Part shown: positions 1 to 7,743 of the stretch, piece after piece
Position numbering within the stretch: position 1 is the stretch's first letter
Layout of the letters: every line of letters starts with the position of its first letter
Assembly (NCBI GenBank): GCA_034086685.1
Contig: JAXDZY010000135.1
Span: forward strand, 1-49,620
Origin: TWA4 sp034086685
Lineage (GTDB): Bacteria > Bacillota > Clostridia > Lachnospirales > Lachnospiraceae
DNA length: 49,620 bases
Reading direction: 5' to 3'
The notes under the pieces: generated by a model
The model's database searches: none
Told to the model about the DNA's origin: nothing
The model's input: the letters and a program-made list of their open reading frames with translations, nothing else
Translations under genes and position numbers: made by a program

Positions 1-645
1 AGCATTAATCACACGAATAGTACCCTCATCTGACAGTTCAGGCGTATGTCCTCTATAGTCAACAAAATCGGTACAATCACCAAGTGTTTCTCTTTTACAG
101 TTATTCAAATCAAACATCTCGACAAATCGGGCTTTGATCAATTCGTCCAATTTTTGGAGTTCCAACTTTCTCGTTTGAATAATAACATACACTTTTTCAA
201 TAATTGCAGAATATTTAATCTGTTGTTCCATACTTATATCTGGAATCAATGTCTCTTCTAATACTTTTCTACCTATGGCCTTAAAAGTGCTCCCTGTCCC
301 CTTACTATTTAACTCTGCATGTTTTCCTTTTAACAACCAAAATACAAATTCTGGAGATACTTTAGTTTCATCTGGAGTTAAAGCTGCCAATCCTCTTCCT
401 ATACAACACTTTTCCTTGGCATAATTCATTGCACCTATTGGCGCTCGAACAGAAATTAAAATATCTCCAGGTGCGGCTAACTTAGTTGGTGCAGAACACC
501 ATTTTCTTGTAATTGGATATCTTTCTCCAAAATCTGCATTTCCCTGAAAAAACGGAATACCTTCACCAATATCATTGTAACTTTCTGAATCAGGTGACTG
601 CCCCATATTAATAGAGCAGACTTCTTTCAACATCATATAATTCAT
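1..645 (-). CDS. hsdS: Type I restriction-modification specificity subunit HsdS, 3' part outside the window
   Basis: This gene encodes the DNA-recognition subunit of a type I R-M complex; it positions HsdM (and HsdR, not seen here) on a bipartite target. Reading from ATG 645, 215 codons are open to the window edge. The first ~150 residues form one target-recognition domain (GQSPDSESYN near the start, then ISVRAPIGAMNY and GSTFKAIGR). A helical conserved spacer follows (MEQQIKYSAIIEKVY ... LDELIKARFVEMF), and a second recognition domain begins at once (ETLGDCTDFVDYRG). Family members are about 400 residues, so roughly half is visible. It starts 30 nt downstream of a tyrosine recombinase gene and is probably cotranscribed with it. 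The start is supported by a GGGG stretch about 8 nt upstream. Confidence 0.88.
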   Translation of the reverse strand, partial: MNYMMLKEVCSINMGQSPDSESYNDIGEGIPFFQGNADFGERYPITRKWCSAPTKLAAPGDILISVRAPIGAMNYAKEKCCIGRGLAALTPDETKVSPEFVFWLLKGKHAELNSKGTGSTFKAIGRKVLEETLIPDISMEQQIKYSAIIEKVYVIIQTRKLELQKLDELIKARFVEMFDLNNCKRETLGDCTDFVDYRGHTPELSDEGTIRVINA

Positions 646-675
646 CCATCATCCCCACAAACCCGAATTGTAACA

Positions 676-1644
676 TTACGCAATATACCGTCTGTGAGAA
701 GCTTTGACATTATTCTGATTTACCATTGCATATTCCATTGTTGTATCAATCTGGGAATGACCGAGTATTTTCTGTACCTGTTCAATAGGCATTCCCTTAT
801 CTATCGCTCTGGTGGCCATAGTTCGCCTGAATTTATGTGGATGAATCCGATCAAGCTCCAGACTTCTCCCCAGCTTTCTTAATCTGATTTCCACACCACT
901 GATTTTCAATCGAGCATGTGGTGCATCGAGCGCTACAAACAATGCTGGATTATCATCTGTCCGTTCAGACAGATATCTCTGCAAATGCAGCTTTGTTTTC
1001 GCATCAAAATATACTCTCCGTTCTTTATCGCCTTTACCAAATACGATGCATTCCCTCTCCTCAAAATTGATATCTGCTTTATTAAGATTTACAAGTTCAC
1101 CCACGCGGATTCCCGTTGAATAAAGCATATCCACAATTGCCAGATCTCTTGCGGTCTGGCAATTGTCCCGAAGCTTTTCTATTGCTTCATCCGATATTAC
1201 TTCTTTCACTGTCTTTTTTGTTCTGATTTTATGAATCCGCCGCATTGGACTTTTTAAAATGTGATCTTCCTCTTCCAGCCACGAAAAAAAGCTGGAAATA
1301 TTTCTCCTGATATTGTCAACCGTTGCATTACTGCAATTGTTGATTTTCTGGTAATCCGTCAAATAAGCACGCATGGCCTCCGTTGTAATTCGTCTTACCG
1401 GATCTGTCACGGTCTCCAACAGATGCTGAATGGTTACCTGATAATATGTCAGAGTTCTCTCAGAACAGCCCTCTATCTTTTTCGCTTCCAAAAACATCCG
1501 CAGGTACTGCTCATTTGTAATTTCAGCCGATGAAACCTTATTTTCAGCCAAATGTCCGACCAAAACCTGCTGAAGTTTCTGAAGCTGTTCAATATTTAAA
1601 TATTCCGCCATTTCATCAAGTACTTTGAAGATCACCTTTTCCAT
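676..1644 (-). CDS. Tyrosine recombinase (XerD-like), candidate hsdS inversion enzyme
   Basis: This 322-residue site-specific recombinase has an N-terminal SAM-like core-binding domain (about residues 43-130) and a C-terminal catalytic domain. The full catalytic set is visible: Arg180 (STGIRVGEL), Lys204 (GKGDKER), His270 and Arg273 (HPHKFRR), His296 (LGHSQ) and nucleophile Tyr305 (TTMEYAM). The enzyme therefore looks active. The start at 1644 has GAGG upstream. The gene lies inside an hsd operon, 30 nt before hsdS. Recombinases in this position are known to invert or shuffle hsdS target-recognition domains in several Firmicutes and Bacteroidetes. That role is inferred here, because partner hsdS copies and the crossover sites are outside the window. 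A chromosome-dimer XerC/D role is less likely given the context. Confidence 0.9.
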   Translation of the reverse strand: MEKVIFKVLDEMAEYLNIEQLQKLQQVLVGHLAENKVSSAEITNEQYLRMFLEAKKIEGCSERTLTYYQVTIQHLLETVTDPVRRITTEAMRAYLTDYQKINNCSNATVDNIRRNISSFFSWLEEEDHILKSPMRRIHKIRTKKTVKEVISDEAIEKLRDNCQTARDLAIVDMLYSTGIRVGELVNLNKADINFEERECIVFGKGDKERRVYFDAKTKLHLQRYLSERTDDNPALFVALDAPHARLKISGVEIRLRKLGRSLELDRIHPHKFRRTMATRAIDKGMPIEQVQKILGHSQIDTTMEYAMVNQNNVKASHRRYIA

Positions 1645-1667
1645 CGCATATACCTCGTTTTTTACTC

Positions 1668-1678
1668 AGTATAACACG
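1668..1678 (-). promoter_or_regulatory. Possible extended -10 promoter for the recombinase gene
   Basis: On the minus strand a TGTTATACT sequence (an extended -10, TGnTATACT) lies about 25 nt upstream of the recombinase ATG. No good -35 box is seen. It would let the recombinase and hsdS be transcribed separately from hsdM. The evidence is sequence match only. Confidence 0.35.
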
Positions 1679-1760
1679 CATCGTTTCTAAATCAGTTAAA
1701 ATATTCCACAGCAATATAATAAAAATACATTGTATCAGTTTTTCGGTCAAAACAATTAGA

Positions 1761-3335
1761 TTATCGAACTGATGCTTCTTCAATCATGCACTGATGCTTC
1801 TTACTGTCCTTATCATAATTGACACCCACCAGCAGTATTTTTCCTTTATAATCTTCCAATGCTCTCATGTATTTCTTCTGCTTAATCTGCTCAATCGCTC
1901 CCTCCGCCGACTGATTCCATTTCAATTCCACAATCATTGCCGGTTTATCCAGATGCTTTTTCCGCGGCAGATATACAATATCAGCAAATCCCTGACCAGT
2001 TGGCATTTCCCTGATTTCCGTATAATATGCCCTTGCACTGTAAAAAGCAAGTGATATCACACAGGCCAGAGAATTTTCGTCATTGTATTTCAAGATTGAG
2101 GTCTCGAAATGTACGTCCTCAATCCCCTGTGCTACCGCATCTGCATTTTGATTCCAGGTGTTTTTTAGAAGATTGTCGGATTTTTTTACCGCATTCATCA
2201 CTTCCTGCCAGCCGATATTTTTAATTGCTGTTATGAATACAGATGCAATTTCAGAATTCGGAATAAATACTTCCCCTGCTGAATAGTCATATCCCAGATA
2301 CCCCAGATGAACCAGCAGAGTCAGCACATCATCTGCCGATGAAAAAGTAGTCATATCATTGCTGAATGAACTGATATCAATTTTCTGATGTTTCCCTGCC
2401 AGCAATTCTATTACGGTGTCCTTTAAGCCATCATAATTCATAGTAATATAGTCTTTTAATGCTTCGAATGTTTCTGTCTGATTCCAGTAATTGTCAAAAC
2501 TTTTGCTGAGCATTGCGCTGACTACAGATCTTGGACTGTACACATGCTCCACATTTTCAAAACGGTATCCATCATACCATCGCTTTGTTTCTTCAAAGTC
2601 CATCCCATAGCGACAACATAATTCTTTCACCTCGGATTCTGTAAATCCCACAAACTCCGCAAGCTGCTTAGGATTCGTCATGGAAAACTCATCAAACATA
2701 TTCAGTGCCGAGTGAGTTCCGTATTTCTTAATCGGAAGAATTCCCGTCATATACGCCAGTGCAACATAAGGTTTATCTTTTAACAGGTTTCTTAAAAAAT
2801 CCAGATATATCTTCTGCGCATCCTTATCCGCTTTCTTTTCACGAAAGATACAATCCCACTCATCAATAATAAAAATGAATGGGATATCCACTTCATTAAA
2901 TATGTCGTATAATGTTTTTATCAGATTTTTGCGGTCAAAATAGCAGATATCCGGATACTCCGCCAGCAATTCCCACAAAAGGCTTTCCTCTATAGACTTT
3001 TTCATTGCCTCAATATCATGGTTATCACTTAAGAATTCCTGCATATTTAAAAGAATCACATTATACTGATTTAGATATTTCAGAAACGAAACATCTTTTC
3101 CAATTTTCAAATTCTCAAATTCCTCTCTGGAATCCGCCCCTCTCCCGTAATAAGCAGAAAGCATGTTTGCAGCCATGGACTTTCCAAACCTTCTTGGGCG
3201 ACTGACACAAACGTATTGTTGCTCCGAATCAAGTACCTTATTGGTATATGCAATCAATTCACTCTTATCAACATAAATTTCCGAATTCAATGCCTTCCGA
3301 AAAGCACGTTTCCTGGGATTTAAATAAATACCCAT
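1761..3335 (-). CDS. AAA-ATPase-like protein with C-terminal PD-(D/E)XK nuclease domain
   Basis: This 524-residue protein belongs to the AAA-ATPase_like/DUF1703 family. The N-terminal ATPase has a Walker A-like segment SRPRRFGKS (residues 45-53) and a Walker B FIFIIDEWD (Asp158, Glu159). The C-terminal PDDEXK_9-type domain shows GFADIVYL (Asp452) followed by IVELKW (Glu470, Lys472), the expected nuclease triad. The family is abundant in gut Clostridia and Bacteroidetes, its biological role is unsettled, and it is often encoded near mobile or defence genes. Here it sits between hsdM (75-nt gap) and the recombinase (116-nt gap) on the same strand. It may be a late insertion in the R-M operon or an accessory nuclease; it is not HsdR, because no DEAD helicase motifs are present. 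Confidence 0.85.
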   Translation of the reverse strand: MGIYLNPRKRAFRKALNSEIYVDKSELIAYTNKVLDSEQQYVCVSRPRRFGKSMAANMLSAYYGRGADSREEFENLKIGKDVSFLKYLNQYNVILLNMQEFLSDNHDIEAMKKSIEESLLWELLAEYPDICYFDRKNLIKTLYDIFNEVDIPFIFIIDEWDCIFREKKADKDAQKIYLDFLRNLLKDKPYVALAYMTGILPIKKYGTHSALNMFDEFSMTNPKQLAEFVGFTESEVKELCCRYGMDFEETKRWYDGYRFENVEHVYSPRSVVSAMLSKSFDNYWNQTETFEALKDYITMNYDGLKDTVIELLAGKHQKIDISSFSNDMTTFSSADDVLTLLVHLGYLGYDYSAGEVFIPNSEIASVFITAIKNIGWQEVMNAVKKSDNLLKNTWNQNADAVAQGIEDVHFETSILKYNDENSLACVISLAFYSARAYYTEIREMPTGQGFADIVYLPRKKHLDKPAMIVELKWNQSAEGAIEQIKQKKYMRALEDYKGKILLVGVNYDKDSKKHQCMIEEASVR

Positions 3336-3410
3336 TTACCAACACACTCCTTTCTTAACAGCTCTCCTATTTTCTATCACTGTCTTCAGTATACCATATA
3401 CGGTTCCATA

Positions 3411-4805
3411 TCAGCCAAAATATTTCTGCATTAAACTATCAAACAATAACTGTGCTTCATCAAGTGCCTTCTGAACAGCAACTTTTGATTTTTCTGTCCG
3501 TTTTCGTTCTGTTTCTTTTTCTCTGTGTTTAAATCGTTCAATGATATCAGGAATGTCATTATCTGCTACAGGGGTTCGTTTGTCATCCAGACTGAATCCA
3601 TCTGCAGTCATGTCGTAAAACCAGACCTGATCCGTGCCGCCGTGTCCTGTTTTGGTAAAAATCAAAATCGCAGTAGATACACCAGCATACGGCTTAAATA
3701 CACCCGAGGGCATGGAAATAACTGCTTCCAGCCGGTTGCCTTCTACCAGTTCCTTACGAATTGCTTTGTGAGCCTTTGACGAGCCAAAAAGCACACCGTC
3801 CGGTACGATGCAGGCACACCGTCCGCCTGTTTTCAACATACGCAAGAATAAAGCAAGAAACAACAGTTCCGTTTTCTTTGTCTTACAGATTTTCAGGAGG
3901 TCTACTGATACAATATCCGCATCCAGACTGCCTTTAAACGGCGGATTTGCAAGAATCAGCGAATATTTTTCCTTGTCCTGATTCTGATCGGACAAACTGT
4001 CTCTGTATTCAATGCAGGGATTATCCACTCCATGTGTCATCATGTTCATCGCACCGATTCGCAGCATCGTTCGATCCATATCATATCCATGGAACATATG
4101 ATTCATGTAATGCTCCCTGTTCTGTTTATTGAAGAAAATTTCCGATTTATGATTTTTCCGCAGATATTCTCCCGCATTTACCAGAAATCCCGAGGTTCCG
4201 CATGCCGGATCACAGATGATATCCTCCGGCACCGGAGCCATCAATTCAACCATCATACGGATTATGTGGCGGGGTGTACGGAACTGTCCGTTAACGCCGG
4301 ACTGACTCAGTTTATTCAGCAAATATTCGTAAATATCGCCTTTCGTATCCGTTTCCTGCATTTCCGACATTATTTTATAAATCTCATCCATGCTGTCTAC
4401 AATCCGTGAAAGCATCAACGGCGTTGGAATTTTAAAAATAGCATCGTCCATATATTTGGCATAAGCACTGTTTTTATCGTTGTGCAGATTTTTAATATAA
4501 GGAAATACCCATTCCTGCATAACTGTATACATCTTTGCCGCAGGGAAATCGTGAAATACACTCCATTTCAGCTGACTTCCTGCAATACTGCGGTCACCGA
4601 TTTTCACATCACCGGAAAATATACTCTGATACGGAAGATCAAGCAAAGCACTTTCTTTTGCCCTTCGATTGTCCGCATCATCCAGATCGCGGATAAACAT
4701 CAGATATGTCATCTGCTCAATCACTTCCAGCGGATTGGTCAGACCGCCTGTCCAGAATATTTCCCAGAGACCATCGATTTTATTTTTCAATTCTCCTGTA
4801 ATCAT
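3411..4805 (-). CDS. hsdM: Type I restriction-modification DNA methyltransferase subunit HsdM
   Basis: This is an N6-adenine DNA methyltransferase subunit of 464 residues. The N-terminal HsdM helical domain (IDGLWEIFWTGGLTNP ...) is followed by an N6_Mtase domain. The SAM-binding motif I is DPACGTSGFLV, and the catalytic motif IV is NPPF within LILANPPFKGSL. The length is at the short end of the family but both key motifs are intact. It is the first hsd gene in the visible transcription order and starts with GAGAGG upstream of ATG 4805. It should pair with the HsdS encoded at 1-645. No hsdR is in the window; it could lie beyond the left edge. Confidence 0.94.
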   Translation of the reverse strand: MITGELKNKIDGLWEIFWTGGLTNPLEVIEQMTYLMFIRDLDDADNRRAKESALLDLPYQSIFSGDVKIGDRSIAGSQLKWSVFHDFPAAKMYTVMQEWVFPYIKNLHNDKNSAYAKYMDDAIFKIPTPLMLSRIVDSMDEIYKIMSEMQETDTKGDIYEYLLNKLSQSGVNGQFRTPRHIIRMMVELMAPVPEDIICDPACGTSGFLVNAGEYLRKNHKSEIFFNKQNREHYMNHMFHGYDMDRTMLRIGAMNMMTHGVDNPCIEYRDSLSDQNQDKEKYSLILANPPFKGSLDADIVSVDLLKICKTKKTELLFLALFLRMLKTGGRCACIVPDGVLFGSSKAHKAIRKELVEGNRLEAVISMPSGVFKPYAGVSTAILIFTKTGHGGTDQVWFYDMTADGFSLDDKRTPVADNDIPDIIERFKHREKETERKRTEKSKVAVQKALDEAQLLFDSLMQKYFG

Positions 4806-4886
4806 ATTTACCTCTCTTCATTTATGTATAACCTATCTTCATCTTTCATATAGCCGAATCGAATGTAATACTCTCTATCCTCCTGT

Positions 4887-5117
4887 ACTGTTCAGAGCTT
4901 TATTCAACCGGAAATGAAATACCTTTGGCGGCAGAATGACTGTGGTGTCCTGTAAAGGGGACCATTGAAAACGCCGGTGCTTAGCGAGTAGACCTTCTTT
5001 TGAAGGGCTGCGAGGTTAGCATCCGCTGCGTTTGATACTGAGCGAGAGTGCGTCCCCGTACAGGATATCACAGTCACTCTGCCTCATAATACATCTTCCG
5101 TCCAAAGCCTGAACAGT
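4887..5117. repeat. 231-bp imperfect inverted-repeat element with nested hairpins (MITE-like or structured RNA)
   Basis: The outer arms pair over about 75 nt: ACTGTTCAG (4887-4895) with 5109-5117, GCTTT (4897-4901) with 5104-5108, GGCAGA (4930-4935) with 5078-5083, GACTGTG (4938-4944) with 5069-5075, TCCTGTA (4948-4954) with 5059-5065, and GGGGAC (4957-4962) with 5052-5057. Inside is a second stem: AAACGC (4969-4974) with GCGTTT (5028-5033), CGG (4975-4977) with 5023-5025, and TGCT (4978-4981) with 5018-5021. A terminal hairpin follows, 4990-4997 with 5002-5009 (loop TTTT). It fills the gap between divergent hsdM and flotillin and has no ORF. It could be a dispersed non-autonomous element or a folded RNA; I could not match it to a named family. 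Confidence 0.7.
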
Positions 5118-5179
5118 GCCCCCCTTTTCACTCTGATAAAATTTTACCTTCCTTCCCCATAGAAGTCAACGTCAAATAC

Positions 5180-5188
5180 TGCTATAAT
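5180..5188 (+). promoter_or_regulatory. Extended -10 promoter candidate for the flotillin gene
   Basis: TGCTATAAT matches an extended -10 (TGnTATAAT) about 120 nt upstream of the flotillin start. The -35 region is weak. The rest of the 5118-5307 spacer shows only a leader of about 110 nt with no clear hairpin. Confidence 0.45.
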
Positions 5189-5307
5189 AATCTCATCCAA
5201 TACCCCGTCATTGGACATCTTCCGGTGTCCGCAGGTGATAAATCAGCACATCACACTCCGGTACACCTGCTGTCCGATGACCGGATTTTACATAAGGAGG
5301 ACATTTT

Positions 5308-6834
5308 ATGGATACTTTCTTACATGTTCTGGGAACCATATGGCCCTTTTTGCTGGTAATTGCCCTTTTTATTTTTATCATGGTCACCGGCTATGTAAAG
5401 GCTTCTCCCGATACGGCGTATATCATTTCCGGTCTGCGCAAGAATCCCAAGTTTCTGATCGGTAAAGCCGGAATCAAGATTCCTTTTCTGGAGAAGAAAG
5501 ATGAGCTGAATCTGCAATTGATTCCCATCGACGTGAAGACAGCAACCGCAGTGCCTACAGCTGATTACATCAATATCCGCGTGGATGCTGCAGTCAATAT
5601 CAAGATCAGTGACAATGAAGACCGGCTGAAGCTGGCTGCACAGAACTTCCTGAATAAGCCGGTTGATTACATTGCTCAGGTTTCCAGAGAGGTTCTGGAA
5701 GGCAACATGCGGGAAATCGTGGGCAAGATGTTTCTTGAAGAGATGGTTTCCGACCGTCAGAAATTTGCCAATCTGGTCAAAGAGAATGCGGAACCGGATC
5801 TTGCAGCCATGGGACTTGATATCGTCAGTTTCAATGTTCAGAATTTCATCGACAACAACGGTGTAATTGAGAATCTGGGTGTGGACAACATTGTTAAGAT
5901 TCAGAAAAATGCAGCGATCTCCCGTGCAGAAAGCGAAAAGGAAATCGCCAAAGCACAGGCCATCGCCAAAAAGGAAGCCAACGATGCTCAGATTAACGCC
6001 GAAACCGAGATTTCCATCAAGAAGAATGAGCTGGCTATCAAACAGGCGGAATTGAAAAAAGCTTCTGATATCAAGAAGGCGGAAGCCGATGCTGCTTACC
6101 GTATTCAGGAAGAGGAACAGCGTAAATCCATCGAAATCACCACTGCCAATGCCAATCTTGCCAAGCAGGAGAAACAGATTGAGCTGAAAGCCCGTGAAGT
6201 AGAGATTACCGAAAAAACACTGGAAGCAGAGGTCCGCAAGAAAGCTGAAGCAGAACGTTATGCAGTGGAACAGCGCGCCGATGCAGCACAGTATGACCGG
6301 CAGAAAAAGGCGGAGGCAGAGCTGTATGAACGACAGCGTGACGCAGAAGCGAAAAAATATGAGGTGGAAAAGGAGGCAGAAGCTCTGAAAGCACAGGCCG
6401 AAGCTGATAAGTTCTCTCAGGAACAGGAAGCGGAAGCCGTTAAAGCAAAAGGTCTGGCAGAGGCTGAGGCTATCAAGGCAAAAGGTCTGGCAGAAGCGGA
6501 AGCGATCCGTGCAAAGGCACTGGCAGAAGCGGAAGGTATTGAGAAGAAAGCGGAAGCCATGAAAAAATATGGTCAGGCCGCTATTCTGGAGATGTATTTC
6601 AAAGCCCTTCCCGAGGTTGTGAAAAACGCTGCCACACCGCTTGGCAATGTGGATAAGATCACCATGTACGGCGACGGCAATTCCACCAAACTGACCCGCG
6701 ATATTATCCAGACTGTCACACAGGTAACCGACGGTCTGAAGGAATCCACCGGCGTGGATCTGCAGTCTGTTCTGTCCGGTTATCTGGGCGGAAAGATGGC
6801 AGACAGAAAATCCGACGAGGATGATACTCCATAA
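5308..6834 (+). CDS. Flotillin-like SPFH/band-7 membrane scaffold protein
   Basis: This 508-residue protein is related to B. subtilis FloT (YuaG). A single N-terminal membrane segment (about residues 8-28, IWPFLLVIALFIFIMVTGYV) is followed by an SPFH/band-7 domain (about 30-190). A long Ala/Glu/Lys-rich coiled coil comes next (about 200-420) with EAEAI repeats, then a C-terminal domain with LEMYFKALPEVV. Flotillins organise functional membrane microdomains and influence secretion, signalling and cell-wall synthesis. The start is fixed by AAGGAGG 7 nt upstream of ATG 5308. The NfeD partner that often accompanies flotillins is not adjacent. It is a single-gene unit transcribed away from the hsd locus. 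Confidence 0.93.
   Translation: MDTFLHVLGTIWPFLLVIALFIFIMVTGYVKASPDTAYIISGLRKNPKFLIGKAGIKIPFLEKKDELNLQLIPIDVKTATAVPTADYINIRVDAAVNIKISDNEDRLKLAAQNFLNKPVDYIAQVSREVLEGNMREIVGKMFLEEMVSDRQKFANLVKENAEPDLAAMGLDIVSFNVQNFIDNNGVIENLGVDNIVKIQKNAAISRAESEKEIAKAQAIAKKEANDAQINAETEISIKKNELAIKQAELKKASDIKKAEADAAYRIQEEEQRKSIEITTANANLAKQEKQIELKAREVEITEKTLEAEVRKKAEAERYAVEQRADAAQYDRQKKAEAELYERQRDAEAKKYEVEKEAEALKAQAEADKFSQEQEAEAVKAKGLAEAEAIKAKGLAEAEAIRAKALAEAEGIEKKAEAMKKYGQAAILEMYFKALPEVVKNAATPLGNVDKITMYGDGNSTKLTRDIIQTVTQVTDGLKESTGVDLQSVLSGYLGGKMADRKSDEDDTP
6442..6540 (+). repeat. In-frame tandem ~33-bp repeats in the flotillin coiled coil
   Basis: Three consecutive units encode variants of AKGLAEAEAIK. The first two are nearly identical at DNA level (both contain GCAAAAGGTCTGGCAGA) and the third is diverged. 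They lengthen the heptad-like coiled coil, and the number of units could vary between strains. Confidence 0.7.
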
Positions 6835-6891
6835 AATAATTTAAAAGCCTGAAAGCCTGCTGCATAACATAACACAATAAGTGCAGACAGT

Positions 6892-6919
6892 ACAGGGGGC
6901 TGCTGCAGCAGCCCCCTGT
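6892..6919. terminator. Perfect 28-bp palindrome between convergent genes, terminator-like
   Basis: Positions 6892-6919 are fully self-complementary (ACAGGGGGC ... GCCCCCTGT) and lie between the convergent flotillin gene and the small gene at 6934. The GC-rich stem would stop or stabilise transcripts from both sides. There is no U-tract on either strand, so this is not a canonical intrinsic terminator. Confidence 0.5.
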
Positions 6920-6933
6920 GTTAACCGGTTCAA

Positions 6934-7164
6934 TCAGTATTCTTTCTTTATTTCCTCATCTTTCACATCATACATTTCCATAAAAAGTTTCTGGTCCGCT
7001 TCTGACCGGATCACCATAAGATCCTCAAATTTTCCGGTTTTTGTATTTTTAAAACCGGCGACCTGCTCTCCTGTACAGATACTTGCACGAATCACCGGTA
7101 TCTTACCGGTTTTATCAAATTCAATTTTCTGAATTTTTTTCTTTTTTCTGGAAAACAGATTCAT
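6934..7164 (-). CDS. Small conserved-looking hypothetical protein, 76 aa
   Basis: I do not recognise the family. The product begins MNLFSRKKKKIQKIEFD, a basic N-terminus followed by a mixed alpha/beta stretch (IPVIRASICTGEQVAG, MVIRSEADQKLFMEMYDV). No signal peptide or membrane segment is visible. The ATG at 7164 is preceded by GGAAGGAAGGG; an upstream in-frame TTG overlaps that binding site and was rejected as start. It lies 61 nt downstream of the PncC/CinA-like gene on the same strand and is probably the last gene of that run. Confidence 0.65.
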   Translation of the reverse strand: MNLFSRKKKKIQKIEFDKTGKIPVIRASICTGEQVAGFKNTKTGKFEDLMVIRSEADQKLFMEMYDVKDEEIKKEY

Positions 7165-7225
7165 ACCATCATCCCTTCCTTCCAAAACAAACCGGATACT
7201 GTTTCAGCATAATCAGAATCCTGCA

Positions 7226-7717
7226 CTATCCCAGCATCAGGAGCAATGTTTCCACAACCTCTTCTGCTGCCCGCATCTTGTAATCCAGGCGGGTGGGAAG
7301 CGGATCCAGATCCAGACGATAGGTGGTCAGTCGTCCTCTGAAATCTATGGAATAATATACCACACCGGGAATACTGTCTGCATTATTGGGATCCACATTG
7401 CCGCAGGAGCCGGTGATTCCTATGCCGATATCCGCTCTGTAAGCTGCTCTGCATGCTTTTGCCATTGCACGGGCTGTATCCGGCGAATATACCCCATAGG
7501 TCTCAATAATCTGGGCAGGTACTCCCTGCATGACTTTTGCTTCATTGGAATAAGTAACAAATGCGCCTTTCAATACAGCTGAGGAACCTTCTGTATCTGT
7601 GATAAGTGAAGCAATCAGGCCTGCTGTTGCGCTTTCCATGGTTGTAATCGTAAATTCTCTTCTGATCAGTAATTCCGTCAATTCTCTGTATTGTTCTCTG
7701 ATCTGTGAATGCGTCAT
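7226..7717 (-). CDS. CinA C-terminal family nicotinamide-nucleotide amidohydrolase (PncC-like)
   Basis: This 163-residue, single-domain protein belongs to the CinA_C/PncC family, which deamidates nicotinamide mononucleotide to nicotinate mononucleotide in NAD recycling. Family motifs are clear: TTMESATAGLIASLIT near residue 26, FVTYSNEAKV around 53, and GIGITGSCGNVDP around 97. It lacks the N-terminal MoCF-like domain of full-length CinA. It lies 26 nt downstream of argH in the same orientation. Confidence 0.85.
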   Translation of the reverse strand: MTHSQIREQYRELTELLIRREFTITTMESATAGLIASLITDTEGSSAVLKGAFVTYSNEAKVMQGVPAQIIETYGVYSPDTARAMAKACRAAYRADIGIGITGSCGNVDPNNADSIPGVVYYSIDFRGRLTTYRLDLDPLPTRLDYKMRAAEEVVETLLLMLG

Positions 7718-7743
7718 GCGATTTTCCCCCTTCAGCTTTCTGA

